From contig NZ_RBZO01000013.1 of NCBI RefSeq assembly GCF_003628445.1, forward strand, positions 1-64,000: a DNA stretch of 64,000 nucleotides, read 5' to 3'. Below are positions 50,931 through 60,438 of this stretch, piece by piece. Position numbers and translations under genes: made by a program. The notes beneath the pieces were generated by a model. It saw only the letters and a list, made by a program, of their open reading frames with translations, was not told the DNA's origin and ran no database searches. The stretch's first letter is position 1, and each line of letters begins with the position of its first letter. The DNA is from Oceanobacillus bengalensis. GTDB taxonomy: Bacteria; Bacillota; Bacilli; Bacillales; Amphibacillaceae.

Positions 50931-50944
50931 TATGTAAATATAAG
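50931..50944. promoter_or_regulatory. Motif shared with the first TetR/SDR promoter
   Basis: TATGTAAATATAAG differs at one base from 12099-12112 and lies 38 bp upstream of the second SDR start codon. The palindrome is less perfect here. Confidence 0.4.
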
Positions 50945-51094
50945 AGAGCGTTACCATTTGTACACCTTAATTTTATTGGTTTATAATTAAAATATCAAGA
51001 TACAAACCAATATAGATTTGTCTATTTTTGTATGACCGTTCATCATTCTGTCTAAAATTGGTTATATAATGAACAAAAAGGTGGTAATTTGTTT

Positions 51095-51712
51095 ATGAGC
51101 AATGATCGACGTATTTATAAATCGAAACATGCATTAAAAGAAGCTTTGATTCTACTCATGGAAAAGAAAAATTTTAATAAGATTACCATCACTGATATTG
51201 TTACCTGCGCAAACTTAAATCGTGGTACCTTTTATAAACATTATCAAGAAAAAGAAGAACTACTAAACGAGCTTATTGATGATGTGATGGAGGATTTGGT
51301 TCATTCATATAGAGAACCCTATGTTCGTTCGAATCAGTTCAATATTGGAGAATTAACAAGTTCTACTGTTAAAATCTTTAATCATGTCTATTCTTATTCC
51401 AAATTCTATTCAATTATCATAAAATCAAATGTCTTAACTGGATATCAAGCTAAAATATGTAGCGTGTTAAAGCAACTGGCACTATATGACTTAGATATGG
51501 TAAAGAATAAAAACAAAAAAATAGATCACAATTTAATTGCAAGCTATAAAGCCTACGCTCTCTTTGGTTTAATTGTTGAGTGGGTGAATAGCGAATATAA
51601 ATATACACCTAATTATATGGCCGAACAATTAGTTGAAATTTTAGCTTATAACGGATTCAATTCTGTATTTAACGTTAAAATGAACGATACCATAAACTGG
51701 ATAAATGAATAA
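51095..51712 (+). CDS. TetR/AcrR family transcriptional regulator (second SDR/TetR pair)
   Basis: 205 residues. The DNA-binding domain (KSKHALKEALILLMEKKNFN, LNRGTFYKHYQEKEELL) and the C-terminal YMAEQLVEIL segment make it a paralogue of the TetR at 11364. It is divergent from the SDR gene at 50131 and presumably its repressor. ATG 51095 has AGGTGG 10 nt upstream; TTG 51089 is the alternative. The stop codon lies one base before a full palindromic repeat. Confidence 0.85.
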   Translation: MSNDRRIYKSKHALKEALILLMEKKNFNKITITDIVTCANLNRGTFYKHYQEKEELLNELIDDVMEDLVHSYREPYVRSNQFNIGELTSSTVKIFNHVYSYSKFYSIIIKSNVLTGYQAKICSVLKQLALYDLDMVKNKNKKIDHNLIASYKAYALFGLIVEWVNSEYKYTPNYMAEQLVEILAYNGFNSVFNVKMNDTINWINE

Positions 51713-51713
51713 A

Positions 51714-51773
51714 GGTGCCTGTCACTTGTCGGTTTTTGTCGTACATTGTCAAAAACCTTACAGTGACAGGCAC
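51714..51773. repeat. GTGCCTGTCAC repeat, full palindromic copy 7
   Basis: GTGCCTGTCACT (51715-51726) and AGTGACAGGCAC (51762-51773) form a perfect 12-bp stem. The loop contains TTGTCGGTTTTTGTCGTACA. It lies between the convergent tetR and fruA genes and is the only candidate terminator for either. Confidence 0.9.
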
Positions 51774-51784
51774 GCTTCATTATA

Positions 51785-53662
51785 TTAATTATCCTCTACT
51801 GTTTTTCTCCAAACACCTAACAAAACTGCCGAAACGATAGCTCCAATAACGAGCGCTAACAAGAAGAAGATTGCATTGTCAGCTAACGGTACAACGAAAA
51901 TCCCACCATGTGGTGCTGGTATCGCACTATTCCAAAACTGTGTTAAGCCTCCTGCAATAGCTGCACCTATAACGGAAGAGCCAATTACACGTAACGGATC
52001 TGCTGCTGCAAACGGAATCGCTCCTTCCGTAATAAAGGAGAATCCCATGACATAGTTTGTCACACCTGACTTTCTCTCTTCTTCGGAGAATTTTTTCTTG
52101 AAAATCGTACTTGCTAATGCTATCGCAAGTGGCGGAACCATACCGCCTGCCATAACAGCTGCCATCAAGCTGCCATCACCAGTATCTGTGAAGATTCCAA
52201 TGGAAAAGGCATAAGCCGCTTTATTAAATGGGCCACCCATATCGATGGCCATCATTCCACCAAGAATTGCTCCAAGAATAACCGCATTTCCTGTTCCAAG
52301 ATTTTGCAGGAAGTCCACCATTGCTGTATTTATTGTAGAGAAAATCGGGCCAAAGATGAAATACATTAAAATCCCAGTAAAAAATAGTCCTAATACAGGA
52401 TAAATTAAGATTGGTTTTAATCCTTCAAGTGACCTTGGTAATCCACGAAATGCTTTTTTCAACAAGATCACCACGTAACCAGCTAAGAAACCTGCTACTA
52501 ATCCACCTAGGAAACCAGCATTACTCTCAACTGCAATCAAACCACCAACCATACCAGGCATTAAACCAGGCCTGTCTGCAATACTTAAAGCAATAAACCC
52601 AGCAAAAATAGGAATTAAGAAGTTAAACGCATTCCCGCCTAACCCGTTCAAGAAGGTAAATACTGTACTATCACTACCAAGTATACTTTCAAAAAGGAAA
52701 GAGAGTGCAAGTATAATCCCTCCACCAACAACAAATGGAAGCATATGACTAATCCCGTTCATTAAATCTTTATATACTTTTCCCCAAACGGAATTTGCTT
52801 TATCCTCCACATCATCAGCCTTTTGCTTAGTCCCTTCTCCATGAAGGACTGGCGCATCTTGTTTTATCGCCTTTGTAATTAGCTCTTCTGATTTATTAAT
52901 TCCATCGGCTACAGGACGTTGAATAACATGTTTCCCGTTGAAACGGTCGAGGTCTACTTTTTTGCTCGCTGCAATAATAACTGCCTCAGCTCGATTAATC
53001 TCATCAGCCGTTAAAGTATTTTTTGCACCTTCTGACCCCTGTGTTTCCACACGGATCTCAATATCCATTTCTTTCGCTTTTTTCTTTAATGCATCCTCTG
53101 CCATAAACGTATGGGCAATTCCAGTTGGGCACGCTGTAATGGCAACAACAAACGGCTTACCATCCCTCTCATTTGGAACATCCTCAGACTTATCTTCCTG
53201 CTCTACCTCCTCTTGCTCCTCCTGAAACAAAGCATGAACTTCATCTGGTGTTTCAGCATCTTTCAATTTCTTAATAAAATCGCTATCTATTAACTGTCTC
53301 GACAATGCCGCTAATGTTTCCAGATGGGTATTATTTGCACCTTCTGGAACAGCAATCATAAAAAATAAATAGGCAGGTTGTCCGTCAAGTGATTCGTACT
53401 CCACTCCACTTTTACTTTTAGCAAAAAGTACTGTCGGTTCTTTTACTGCTTTGTTCTTTGCATGGGGCATAGCAATTCCATCCCCAAGCCCAGTTGACGT
53501 CTGCGCCTCGCGCTTTAATATCGCATCTTTAAATTCTTTTGCATCTGTTATAACGTCATGCTTATCAAGGCTTGCAATCATTTCATCAATGACAGCTTCT
53601 TTCTCTTTCGCCTGTAAGTCAAGGACCATAATGTCCTTCCGAAGTAAATCGGTAATCTTCAT
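51785..53662 (-). CDS. fruA: PTS fructose-specific transporter, fused IIABC
   Basis: A 625-residue protein with three fused PTS units. IIA (1-150) has the phosphorylated His67 in GIAMPHAKN. IIB (170-270) has Cys178 in ITACPTGIAHTFMAE. IIC (about 290-625) is the membrane channel with several helices and GGPFNKAAYAFS. It imports fructose and phosphorylates it to fructose 1-phosphate, using HPr as donor. It is the last gene of the fruRKA operon, 16 bp after fruK, and AGAGGTGAT precedes the ATG. Confidence 0.95.
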   Translation of the reverse strand: MKITDLLRKDIMVLDLQAKEKEAVIDEMIASLDKHDVITDAKEFKDAILKREAQTSTGLGDGIAMPHAKNKAVKEPTVLFAKSKSGVEYESLDGQPAYLFFMIAVPEGANNTHLETLAALSRQLIDSDFIKKLKDAETPDEVHALFQEEQEEVEQEDKSEDVPNERDGKPFVVAITACPTGIAHTFMAEDALKKKAKEMDIEIRVETQGSEGAKNTLTADEINRAEAVIIAASKKVDLDRFNGKHVIQRPVADGINKSEELITKAIKQDAPVLHGEGTKQKADDVEDKANSVWGKVYKDLMNGISHMLPFVVGGGIILALSFLFESILGSDSTVFTFLNGLGGNAFNFLIPIFAGFIALSIADRPGLMPGMVGGLIAVESNAGFLGGLVAGFLAGYVVILLKKAFRGLPRSLEGLKPILIYPVLGLFFTGILMYFIFGPIFSTINTAMVDFLQNLGTGNAVILGAILGGMMAIDMGGPFNKAAYAFSIGIFTDTGDGSLMAAVMAGGMVPPLAIALASTIFKKKFSEEERKSGVTNYVMGFSFITEGAIPFAAADPLRVIGSSVIGAAIAGGLTQFWNSAIPAPHGGIFVVPLADNAIFFLLALVIGAIVSAVLLGVWRKTVEDN

Positions 53663-53678
53663 TTATCTATCACCTCTA

Positions 53679-54590
53679 TTAGAATTCTTCAACTTGCACT
53701 GCAGCAAGTATGGAAAGGATGTCTTCCTTCTTCGCTAAATCATCTGAAAAAGCCGTCGCACTCCCAGCTGCTAATCCCATTTTAAATGCTTTCACAGCAT
53801 TTTTTGACTTCATAAATTCCCCTATAAAACCAGCGATCATCGAATCTCCTGCACCAACAGAATTTTTAACTGTTCCACTTGGACTAATTCCACGAAAAAC
53901 ACCTTCACTTGTAAAAAGGAGTGCCCCATCTCCAGCCATCGAAACAATGACATGTTCTGCACCTAATTCGAGTAATTTTTTCCCGTATGGAATAATCTCT
54001 TCTTGCTTCTTGAGATCAACGTTAAATAAATCCGATAATTCCACGGTATTTGGTTTTATTAACAAAGGCTTATAGGAAAGAGCTGTCTCAAGGTCTTTCC
54101 CAGTTGTATCTATTACAAAAGTCGCATTCGAACCGCTAATTCTTTTAATCAGCTGCTGGTAAAAGTCTTCAGGCAAAGAAGGTGGCTTGCTACCAGATAA
54201 GATAACGACATCATCCTCTTTTAGCTCACTTAATTTCCTTAAAAGCCTGTCCGCTTCCTCGTTCGTAATTGTCGGTCCACGTCCATTAATTTCTGTTTCT
54301 TCAATGGATTTTAATTTGATATTGATGCGTGTGTCATCTTGAACCTGAATAAAATCGGTATCGATACACTCGTTTTTTAACCAATTCGCAATAAACTCTC
54401 CTGTAAAGCCTCCAAGAAATCCAAGCGCTGTTGACTCCGTTTCTAAAGCATGTAAAATCCGGGAAACATTTATGCCTTTCCCACCCGGTAATTTAAAATC
54501 GGTGTGGATTTTATTTAACTTTCCAAGTGTTACTTCTTCTACTTGGACAACATAATCAATGGATGGATTAAGTGTTACGGTATAAATCAT
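53679..54590 (-). CDS. fruK: 1-phosphofructokinase
   Basis: A 303-residue PfkB-family kinase converting fructose 1-phosphate to fructose 1,6-bisphosphate in the cytoplasm. Signatures: TLNPSIDYVVQVE at the N terminus, the PGGKGINVSRIL substrate loop, and GAGDSMIAGFIGE with the catalytic Asp. The start ATG overlaps the fruR stop by 4 nt (ATGA), with GGAGG inside fruR, so the two are translationally coupled. Confidence 0.95.
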   Translation of the reverse strand: MIYTVTLNPSIDYVVQVEEVTLGKLNKIHTDFKLPGGKGINVSRILHALETESTALGFLGGFTGEFIANWLKNECIDTDFIQVQDDTRINIKLKSIEETEINGRGPTITNEEADRLLRKLSELKEDDVVILSGSKPPSLPEDFYQQLIKRISGSNATFVIDTTGKDLETALSYKPLLIKPNTVELSDLFNVDLKKQEEIIPYGKKLLELGAEHVIVSMAGDGALLFTSEGVFRGISPSGTVKNSVGAGDSMIAGFIGEFMKSKNAVKAFKMGLAAGSATAFSDDLAKKEDILSILAAVQVEEF

Positions 54591-55336
54591 TCCTTTGCCT
54601 CCAAAATCGTTGTTTTTTCTCGAAACAAATGGTTGCTATCTTTTATCTCATTCGAAATAATTGTTACATCTTCTATATTACAAACTTTTACGAAATTAAC
54701 CTTGTTCCATTTCGTTTCATCAGCTAATGCAAAAGTTAAAGCTGACTGCTTAAGTATTAAGCTTTTAATGGCTGCTTCTTCGGGATCTGGAGTCGTGCAA
54801 CCAAATTCCACATCAATCCCATTGATTCCAATAAAAGCTTTGCTAAACCGATAATCCTTTAATTGGCTTAAACTTGTTGCACCCACAATAGCTTTAGTGG
54901 AGGCCTTTATTTTTCCACCAATCAGTACGGATTGAATATTACGATCTGCAAGTAAAGAAGCATGTAATATACCATTTGTTACTATTGTAATATCTCCATT
55001 ATCGATAAAATCAATCATGGCAAGTGTAGTTGTACCAGCATCTAGGAAAATACAATCGTTTTTCTCAATTAGTGATGCTGCATATTTTCCAATCAATGTT
55101 TTTTCTTGAATGTTTTTGAGCGATTTTTCTTGATTGGATAATTCTTCATGTAAATGATACATTCGTTTTGCACCACCGTGAATACGTTTAAGTTTTCCTA
55201 TTTTATCAAGATACTCTAGGTCGCGCCTGATAGTAGATTCCGAGCAATTTAACGCATTCATTAAATCTTGTGTCTTTGCGATACCCTTTTCTTTCAATAT
55301 AGTTAAAATGAGTGAATACCGTTCATCTGTTAACAT
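54587..55336 (-). CDS. fruR: DeoR/GlpR-family fructose operon repressor
   Basis: A 249-residue protein. The N-terminal DeoR helix-turn-helix (RYSLILTILKEKGIAKTQDL, SESTIRRDLEYLDKIGKLKR) and the sugar-phosphate-sensing DeoRC domain (FLDAGTTTLAMIDFI, TNGILHASLLADRN) are clear. It probably represses the operon until fructose 1-phosphate binds. First gene of fruRKA. Repeated TTTTTGA(A/T) elements lie 26-52 bp upstream of its start. Confidence 0.9.
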   Translation of the reverse strand: MLTDERYSLILTILKEKGIAKTQDLMNALNCSESTIRRDLEYLDKIGKLKRIHGGAKRMYHLHEELSNQEKSLKNIQEKTLIGKYAASLIEKNDCIFLDAGTTTLAMIDFIDNGDITIVTNGILHASLLADRNIQSVLIGGKIKASTKAIVGATSLSQLKDYRFSKAFIGINGIDVEFGCTTPDPEEAAIKSLILKQSALTFALADETKWNKVNFVKVCNIEDVTIISNEIKDSNHLFREKTTILEAKE

Positions 55337-55361
55337 GATAACCCTCCCAACCGCATTTTAC

Positions 55362-55388
55362 CATCAAAAACATTCAAAAACAATCAAA
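55362..55388 (-). promoter_or_regulatory. Direct repeats upstream of fruR, candidate FruR sites
   Basis: On the minus strand three TTTGATTG/TTTTTGAATG/TTTTTGATGG units follow each other at about 10-bp intervals just before a TAAAAT box. DeoR-type repressors bind such repeats. Promoter assignment is tentative. Confidence 0.35.
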
Positions 55389-55390
55389 TT

Positions 55391-55424
55391 TGTCACTCCT
55401 TGAATTTTATGAATTTTTGTCGAA
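55391..55424 (+). repeat. GTGCCTGTCAC repeat, partial copy lacking GGTGCC
   Basis: TGTCACTCCTTGAATTTTAT then GAATTTTTGTCGAA matches the interior of the family, but neither terminal arm is present. Confidence 0.55.
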
Positions 55425-55642
55425 TAAAGGCAAAAAATGATGTTGTTGTAATTTTTTTGATATATAATATCCTCTGTATAGAGAATTTTTTACATTATGA
55501 AACGAACGTATACAATATTTACTATGACGGAAGAAAGGGTACACATAACTCCCTTTAAAAATAAATGAAAAGAAATATGTTGTTGATTATGATCATTTCA
55601 AACAATAATATGGTCTAATAAATTTTAGGGAGTGCAACTATT

Positions 55643-57559
55643 ATGCATATTAATACCAATGATCCAGAACGTCTGACACAAATTTCTTTGACAGGGATTA
55701 CAGAAGAATCTTTAGCACGCATCCATGAATATGCAAACATCTTAATGCCATTCAGTCGTCCGATTGTTGATCAATTATATGATGAGATTTACAAAGTAGA
55801 GCATCTAAAGAAAATAATCGATGACAACTCTAATTTAGAAAGATTAAAAATAAGACAAGTAAATTACTTGAAATCTATTTTTTCACCTAATATTGATGAA
55901 TCTTATATACATTATCGTTATTTAATTGGTAATGTTCACTCTAAAATCGGGTTAGAATTACCTTGGTTTATTTCTACAAACCGTCGTTACATTCAAATTA
56001 TTACTGACCATTTAACTGGTCTCATCCCGAGCGATGAGGTCCTACCGCTAATTCAAGCCATTGATTCTTTATTAAACTTTGATATGCAAATCACTGCAGA
56101 CGCTTATAATCAAATGGAAATTAATAAAGCAGCTTATCCTTTGCAGTATGAATTTAAGCAACTACAGAGAAAGTCAGGAATAATAGATACTGACTTTGAA
56201 AAACTCGATTCTTTTAGTGGGCTATTCACCTTTCATTTGGATGAAATTATCTATAATTATCGCTCCGCTTTAATGAAGCGAAGCCAAAATGCACAACTAC
56301 TCCCTTTTGTTGAATCTTATTTAGCCTACTTACACAATTTTCTGAAACAATTTTTCCAAAATAAAATGTATCGAGACGAAGCATCATTCTACAGGACGAT
56401 TCGTGATTGGACAAGAAAGCTCATCGACCAAAATATATCGGAAGAATTGATTATTTCTTTCGTGGATACATTAAACGAAACTACTAGAGAAACATTTTTT
56501 AAGAAAAAAGAAAACATGGATAAATCCATCACAGATTTATTAAATGCTTTTGAACGATTTACTCGATTTACGTTAGCCATCCTAAGGAAATTATTGCGGC
56601 CTTATTATAGCTTAAATGTGTCATCTTTTCTGGATATTTATAGCTATGAAATTAGTATGATTGATTTTGGAATAATTACTTGGATGGATGATAATACGAA
56701 AAGAGCGTTAGAAGCTAGGGGACAAACCGACAAAGATATGACAAATAAACGCTGCTATGAATTATTTTACGGCCGTGTACTTCCGTGTAATGGTTGTCCA
56801 GCACGTGATTTAAAGAGGGAAGCAATCCTCACTTCATCCGATCATGAAGAAAAGCCAACATACTATAAAACATGGAGATTACCTCAATCGAAATTATCTG
56901 AGTTCACTCATCGATTACTCGTAAGTCAGAATGTTAGTAAGGAAACAAAGGTTATGTTTGATACAGTTGAGAGTCTATTGCACCTTGCTGAATACCGTGA
57001 TGATGATACAGGTGAACATGTGAATCGAATAGGTTTATTTGCTGGAAAGTTAGCAGAAATTGCTGGTTGTGATGAAAAGTTTGTCCGAGATATTCGAATT
57101 GCCGCTAAATTCCATGATATTGGAAAGGTAGGAATACCAGATTCCATTTTAAATAAACCCGGAAAACTGTCCAGTGAAGAATGGGAATCAATGAAAACAC
57201 ATGTAAATATTGGTCACAAAATATTATCAAACTTAGAACTCCCTGTCATTCAGATGGCAGCCCAAATTGCAAAGACACACCATGAACGCTGGAATGGATG
57301 CGGTTATCCCAACCATTTAAAAGGAGATGAAATTCCTTTAGAAGGACGGATTGTCTCCATCGTTGATGTATTCGATGCACTATTGTCGAAACGTTCTTAT
57401 AAAGAAGCATTTCCACCAGAGAAAGTAAAAGCAATCATAATGGAAGATAATGGAAAACACTTTGATCCAAAGCTTACAGACTTATTACTATCCGTTTGGG
57501 ATGAATTTGTATCCCTTTATAAATATTGCATTGAAACAAATAATATTCATTATGCTTAA
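55643..57559 (+). CDS. Globin-coupled HD-GYP cyclic-di-GMP phosphodiesterase
   Basis: 638 residues. Residues 20-160 are a protoglobin (globin-coupled sensor) domain, with the heme-ligand region YRYLIGNVHSKIGLELPW (proximal His99). Residues 165-325 are a second helical region of unknown type. Residues 330-395 look PAS-like, with CYELFYGRVLPCNGCP (C371, C382, C385). Residues 435-620 are an HD-GYP domain with FHDIGKVGIPD (HD 491-492), THHERWNGCGYP and the typical metal-site His. It should hydrolyse c-di-GMP in response to oxygen or another heme ligand, affecting motility or biofilm. GGGAG precedes the ATG. Single gene. Confidence 0.9.
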   Translation: MHINTNDPERLTQISLTGITEESLARIHEYANILMPFSRPIVDQLYDEIYKVEHLKKIIDDNSNLERLKIRQVNYLKSIFSPNIDESYIHYRYLIGNVHSKIGLELPWFISTNRRYIQIITDHLTGLIPSDEVLPLIQAIDSLLNFDMQITADAYNQMEINKAAYPLQYEFKQLQRKSGIIDTDFEKLDSFSGLFTFHLDEIIYNYRSALMKRSQNAQLLPFVESYLAYLHNFLKQFFQNKMYRDEASFYRTIRDWTRKLIDQNISEELIISFVDTLNETTRETFFKKKENMDKSITDLLNAFERFTRFTLAILRKLLRPYYSLNVSSFLDIYSYEISMIDFGIITWMDDNTKRALEARGQTDKDMTNKRCYELFYGRVLPCNGCPARDLKREAILTSSDHEEKPTYYKTWRLPQSKLSEFTHRLLVSQNVSKETKVMFDTVESLLHLAEYRDDDTGEHVNRIGLFAGKLAEIAGCDEKFVRDIRIAAKFHDIGKVGIPDSILNKPGKLSSEEWESMKTHVNIGHKILSNLELPVIQMAAQIAKTHHERWNGCGYPNHLKGDEIPLEGRIVSIVDVFDALLSKRSYKEAFPPEKVKAIIMEDNGKHFDPKLTDLLLSVWDEFVSLYKYCIETNNIHYA

Positions 57560-57561
57560 AA

Positions 57562-57622
57562 GGTGCCTGTCACTCCTCGAATTTTGACGAATAATGTCGA
57601 AAAAGGAATAGTGACAGGCACC
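57562..57622. repeat. GTGCCTGTCAC repeat, full palindromic copy 8
   Basis: GGTGCCTGTCAC (57562-57573) and GTGACAGGCACC (57611-57622) are perfect 12-bp arms around CTCGAATTTTGACGAATAAT and TGTCGAAAAAGG. It fills the 66-bp gap between two convergent genes. Confidence 0.9.
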
Positions 57623-57625
57623 CGT

Positions 57626-59578
57626 TTACAATGCTTCTTTTATGACTTTCTTATAATACAATACGGATAAAACTCCGAAAATGGAATATAACACGGTATA
57701 CAATACCATCACAATAATCATTGGTGCCCATAGCTCTGTTCCAAAAAGGAACCATCCCGATTTTACTGCAAAATAACTATGACATAATCCCGTTAACAGT
57801 GGAATACCAAAGTTAAACAATTGTTTCACCTTCACTCCAGCCACAAGGTCATCTCTTGTAAAGCCTAATTTCCGTAGAATTGTATAATTTGCTTTCTCCT
57901 CTTCGCCTTCATCCATTTGTTTGAAGTATAGAATACAACCTGAAGTAACTAAGAACGTTAAGCCTAAGAAGCCTACAATGAACATAATCATACCCATGTT
58001 TTGCTTTTGGTTATTAAAAGTTTCTAACTGTGATTCATATCCAGCCCATTTGCTTAAGTCTAACTCCTGAAAGATATTATTGGCCTCTTCTACGTCCCCA
58101 CTCTTATCAATATTCACACCAACATATACCGAGAAATCCCCTTGAATGGATGGGTCTTTATCTTCTGCCAATTGTTGATAGATATCATCATCAACAACTG
58201 CAACATAAAATCCACCACCTGCTAAACGTGTCGGTAAGATTTTTTTCTCTTCTATTCCAATATAGTTTAACTCTATAGCATCTTCATCTTTTCCCGATAA
58301 CATCATTTCCCCGGAATTTTTCAGAGACAAGAATTGCTCCATCACTTCATTAGAATTAACAAAGACACTCTCATTCTCAGATAAATCGACATCGTCTACC
58401 CACTCATCCGTAACTACCACCATCGTTGTCATACCTGGATCAAATGCTAAATTCATCTCATCATAACCAGTTATAAGATTCGATATGTTGGCATTCACAG
58501 TCAGAAGATCCATCTCGGTCTTAGAATATCCAATATCATTTTTTTCAAGTGCATCTGTAAACAATGCTGCATGCTCTAGATTAGGTATAGAAAAATCATC
58601 TAAAACTGTCTCTTCTGAAAGCTTTTGCGCCGAATAATAGGAAATGTATGTCAGTGATAATAAACCTATCGCTAATGCTGACAAAGTTGTAATCACAGTT
58701 AACAACAAGGAATTGGATTTCATTCGGAACATAATAGATGATAATGACAGCACTTTATTTATGGACAAATAGCCTGCATTCTTTTTGCGAATCAGATTAA
58801 AGATGAAACTAATCGATCCTCTATAAAAAAGATAGGTACCAAAGATGACAGATCCTAGAATAGCGAACATAGCCATAAATAATTCATTCATTCCAACCAA
58901 GTCTCCACTAAATAATTTGGTCGATAAAAAATAACCGAAACCAATTAGTGCAAGTCCTAGGATTCCAATGATAACTTCCAGTGCCGTAATTCGCTGACGT
59001 TTCCCTTCGGTTGTGGAACGCACTTGAAATAAGGACAAAATACGTTGCTTTTTAATAAAGAATGCATTCATAAGCATAATTACCACATAAATTGCTGCAA
59101 AAACAATTACCGTCTGAACGAAAGCAGCACCCGAGAACCTAAGTTCAGCCACTTCATTTATCCCAATTACCTTTAAGAGAATCATCATCATCAGCTTAGA
59201 AGAAGCAAATCCCATTAAAATACCAATTATCATTGATCCAAAATATAGCATTAAATTTTCCATACTAAGTATCTGAAAAATCTTTCCTTTTGTCATTCCA
59301 ACTAATTGAAATAACCCAATTTCCTTGCTTCTTCGCTTGATAAATAAGTTATTCGCATAGACAAGAAATACTGTCACAATCGCGATTAACATAACGGAAC
59401 CTGCCCGAATTGCAGCAGCACCTTTTATCGACCCCTCTACTTCATCCATTGCTGGATCATATTGCAACGTGACAAAGGCAAAATACAAAGCAACCGTAAA
59501 GATAAGTGCAAAAACATAGAGATAATAATTCTTTATGTTTTTCTTCAAATTACGAAGAATGAGTTGATTAAAGCTCAT
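57626..59578 (-). CDS. BceB-like ABC transporter permease (peptide-antibiotic detoxification)
   Basis: A 650-residue FtsX-type permease with ten predicted helices and a large extracellular loop (about 310-520) between helices 7 and 8, the hallmark of BceB/YtsD/PsdB. It removes bacitracin-like or lantibiotic peptides from their lipid targets and signals flux to the adjacent intramembrane histidine kinase. I start at ATG 59578, with AGGTGGGG 6 nt upstream inside bceA; the bceA stop overlaps by 11 nt. At 650 residues it is close to B. subtilis BceB. The drug specificity cannot be read. Confidence 0.9.
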   Translation of the reverse strand: MSFNQLILRNLKKNIKNYYLYVFALIFTVALYFAFVTLQYDPAMDEVEGSIKGAAAIRAGSVMLIAIVTVFLVYANNLFIKRRSKEIGLFQLVGMTKGKIFQILSMENLMLYFGSMIIGILMGFASSKLMMMILLKVIGINEVAELRFSGAAFVQTVIVFAAIYVVIMLMNAFFIKKQRILSLFQVRSTTEGKRQRITALEVIIGILGLALIGFGYFLSTKLFSGDLVGMNELFMAMFAILGSVIFGTYLFYRGSISFIFNLIRKKNAGYLSINKVLSLSSIMFRMKSNSLLLTVITTLSALAIGLLSLTYISYYSAQKLSEETVLDDFSIPNLEHAALFTDALEKNDIGYSKTEMDLLTVNANISNLITGYDEMNLAFDPGMTTMVVVTDEWVDDVDLSENESVFVNSNEVMEQFLSLKNSGEMMLSGKDEDAIELNYIGIEEKKILPTRLAGGGFYVAVVDDDIYQQLAEDKDPSIQGDFSVYVGVNIDKSGDVEEANNIFQELDLSKWAGYESQLETFNNQKQNMGMIMFIVGFLGLTFLVTSGCILYFKQMDEGEEEKANYTILRKLGFTRDDLVAGVKVKQLFNFGIPLLTGLCHSYFAVKSGWFLFGTELWAPMIIVMVLYTVLYSIFGVLSVLYYKKVIKEAL

Positions 59579-60329
59579 GTTGCACCCCACCTAGTACACC
59601 TTGCGTCTTAATAATATCGTTAAAGAATGCTTGCCTACGCTCTTCTCCTTTATTTAACTGGGTGAAAATTTGACCATCTTTTATAAATACCACACGATTA
59701 CAGTAACTTGCTGCTAGTGGATCATGTGTAACCATGACAATCGTTGCATCTAACTTATCATTTAAATCACTTAATTTATTCAATAAGTCTGATGCTGCTT
59801 TCGAATCAAGCGCTCCTGTTGGCTCATCCGCAAAAATAATACTCGGGTTATGAACGAAGGCACGTGCAGCAGATGTCCGCTGTTTCTGTCCACCTGAAAT
59901 CTCATTTGGATATTTATCTTTCAATTCATAAATTCCCAATTCCTTCGCCACCGTTTCAAAAATGCCTTGCGCTTCTTTCCTTGGTACTTTTTTCACCGTA
60001 AGTGGTAACATAATATTTTCCTTGACGGTTAACGTATCCAGCAAGTTGTACTCTTGAAAAATAAACCCCAAGTGATGTTTTCTAAATTCAGCAAGTTTTT
60101 TATTTTTCATCGTTGTAAATTCTTTTCCTTCAATTTTAATCGAACCATGACTAACATTATCAATGGAGGACAACACATTCAGGAGCGTTGTCTTACCAGA
60201 ACCGGAGGCACCCATGATTCCGACAAATTCTCCTTTTTCAACTTCGATATCAATTCCTTTAAGAACTTCCTGTCTATTAAACTTGTTTCCATAACTTTTA
60301 TGAATTTTATGCCCTTCTAAAATGTTCAT
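59568..60329 (-). CDS. BceA-like ABC transporter ATP-binding protein
   Basis: A 253-residue ATPase. GASGSGKTT (Walker A, about 40-48), the Q-loop [10 protein letters not shown], signature SGGQKQR, Walker [13 protein letters not shown] and the switch His in MVTHDP are complete. It powers the BceB-like permease encoded just downstream with an 11-nt overlap. AAAGGAGATG precedes the ATG. A promoter of its own is likely, since a hairpin separates it from bceS. Confidence 0.92.
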   Translation of the reverse strand: MNILEGHKIHKSYGNKFNRQEVLKGIDIEVEKGEFVGIMGASGSGKTTLLNVLSSIDNVSHGSIKIEGKEFTTMKNKKLAEFRKHHLGFIFQEYNLLDTLTVKENIMLPLTVKKVPRKEAQGIFETVAKELGIYELKDKYPNEISGGQKQRTSAARAFVHNPSIIFADEPTGALDSKAASDLLNKLSDLNDKLDATIVMVTHDPLAASYCNRVVFIKDGQIFTQLNKGEERRQAFFNDIIKTQGVLGGVQHEL

Positions 60330-60385
60330 TAGCTTTCATCTCCTTTAATCTACCTCTATCATAAAGGATGCACGATTCATTTTCC

Positions 60386-60399
60386 TTCGATTCATCGAA
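60386..60399 (-). promoter_or_regulatory. Inverted repeat upstream of bceAB, candidate BceR-type site
   Basis: TTCGAT and ATCGAA flank two bases, about 23 bp upstream of a TATGAT box on the minus strand that would serve the bceAB promoter. The position suits an activator acting on a promoter with a poor -35 box. The sequence does not closely match the B. subtilis BceR consensus I remember. Confidence 0.35.
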
Positions 60400-60408
60400 C
60401 AAAATAGA

Positions 60409-60438
60409 GAAGCATGTGACAAAGTTGTCACATGCTTC
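60409..60438 (-). terminator. Perfect 30-bp palindrome at the end of bceS
   Basis: GAAGCATGTGACAA and TTGTCACATGCTTC pair around two bases, followed on the minus strand by TCTATTTTG. It overlaps the bceS stop codon and probably ends the bceRS transcript. Confidence 0.8.

Larger units (their letters stand above)
55337..55642. other. Divergent promoter region fruR / globin-HD-GYP gene
   Basis: Apart from the operator-like repeats (55362-55388) and a partial dispersed repeat (55391-55424) it is AT-rich, with possible plus-strand promoter elements but no gene. Confidence 0.5.
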
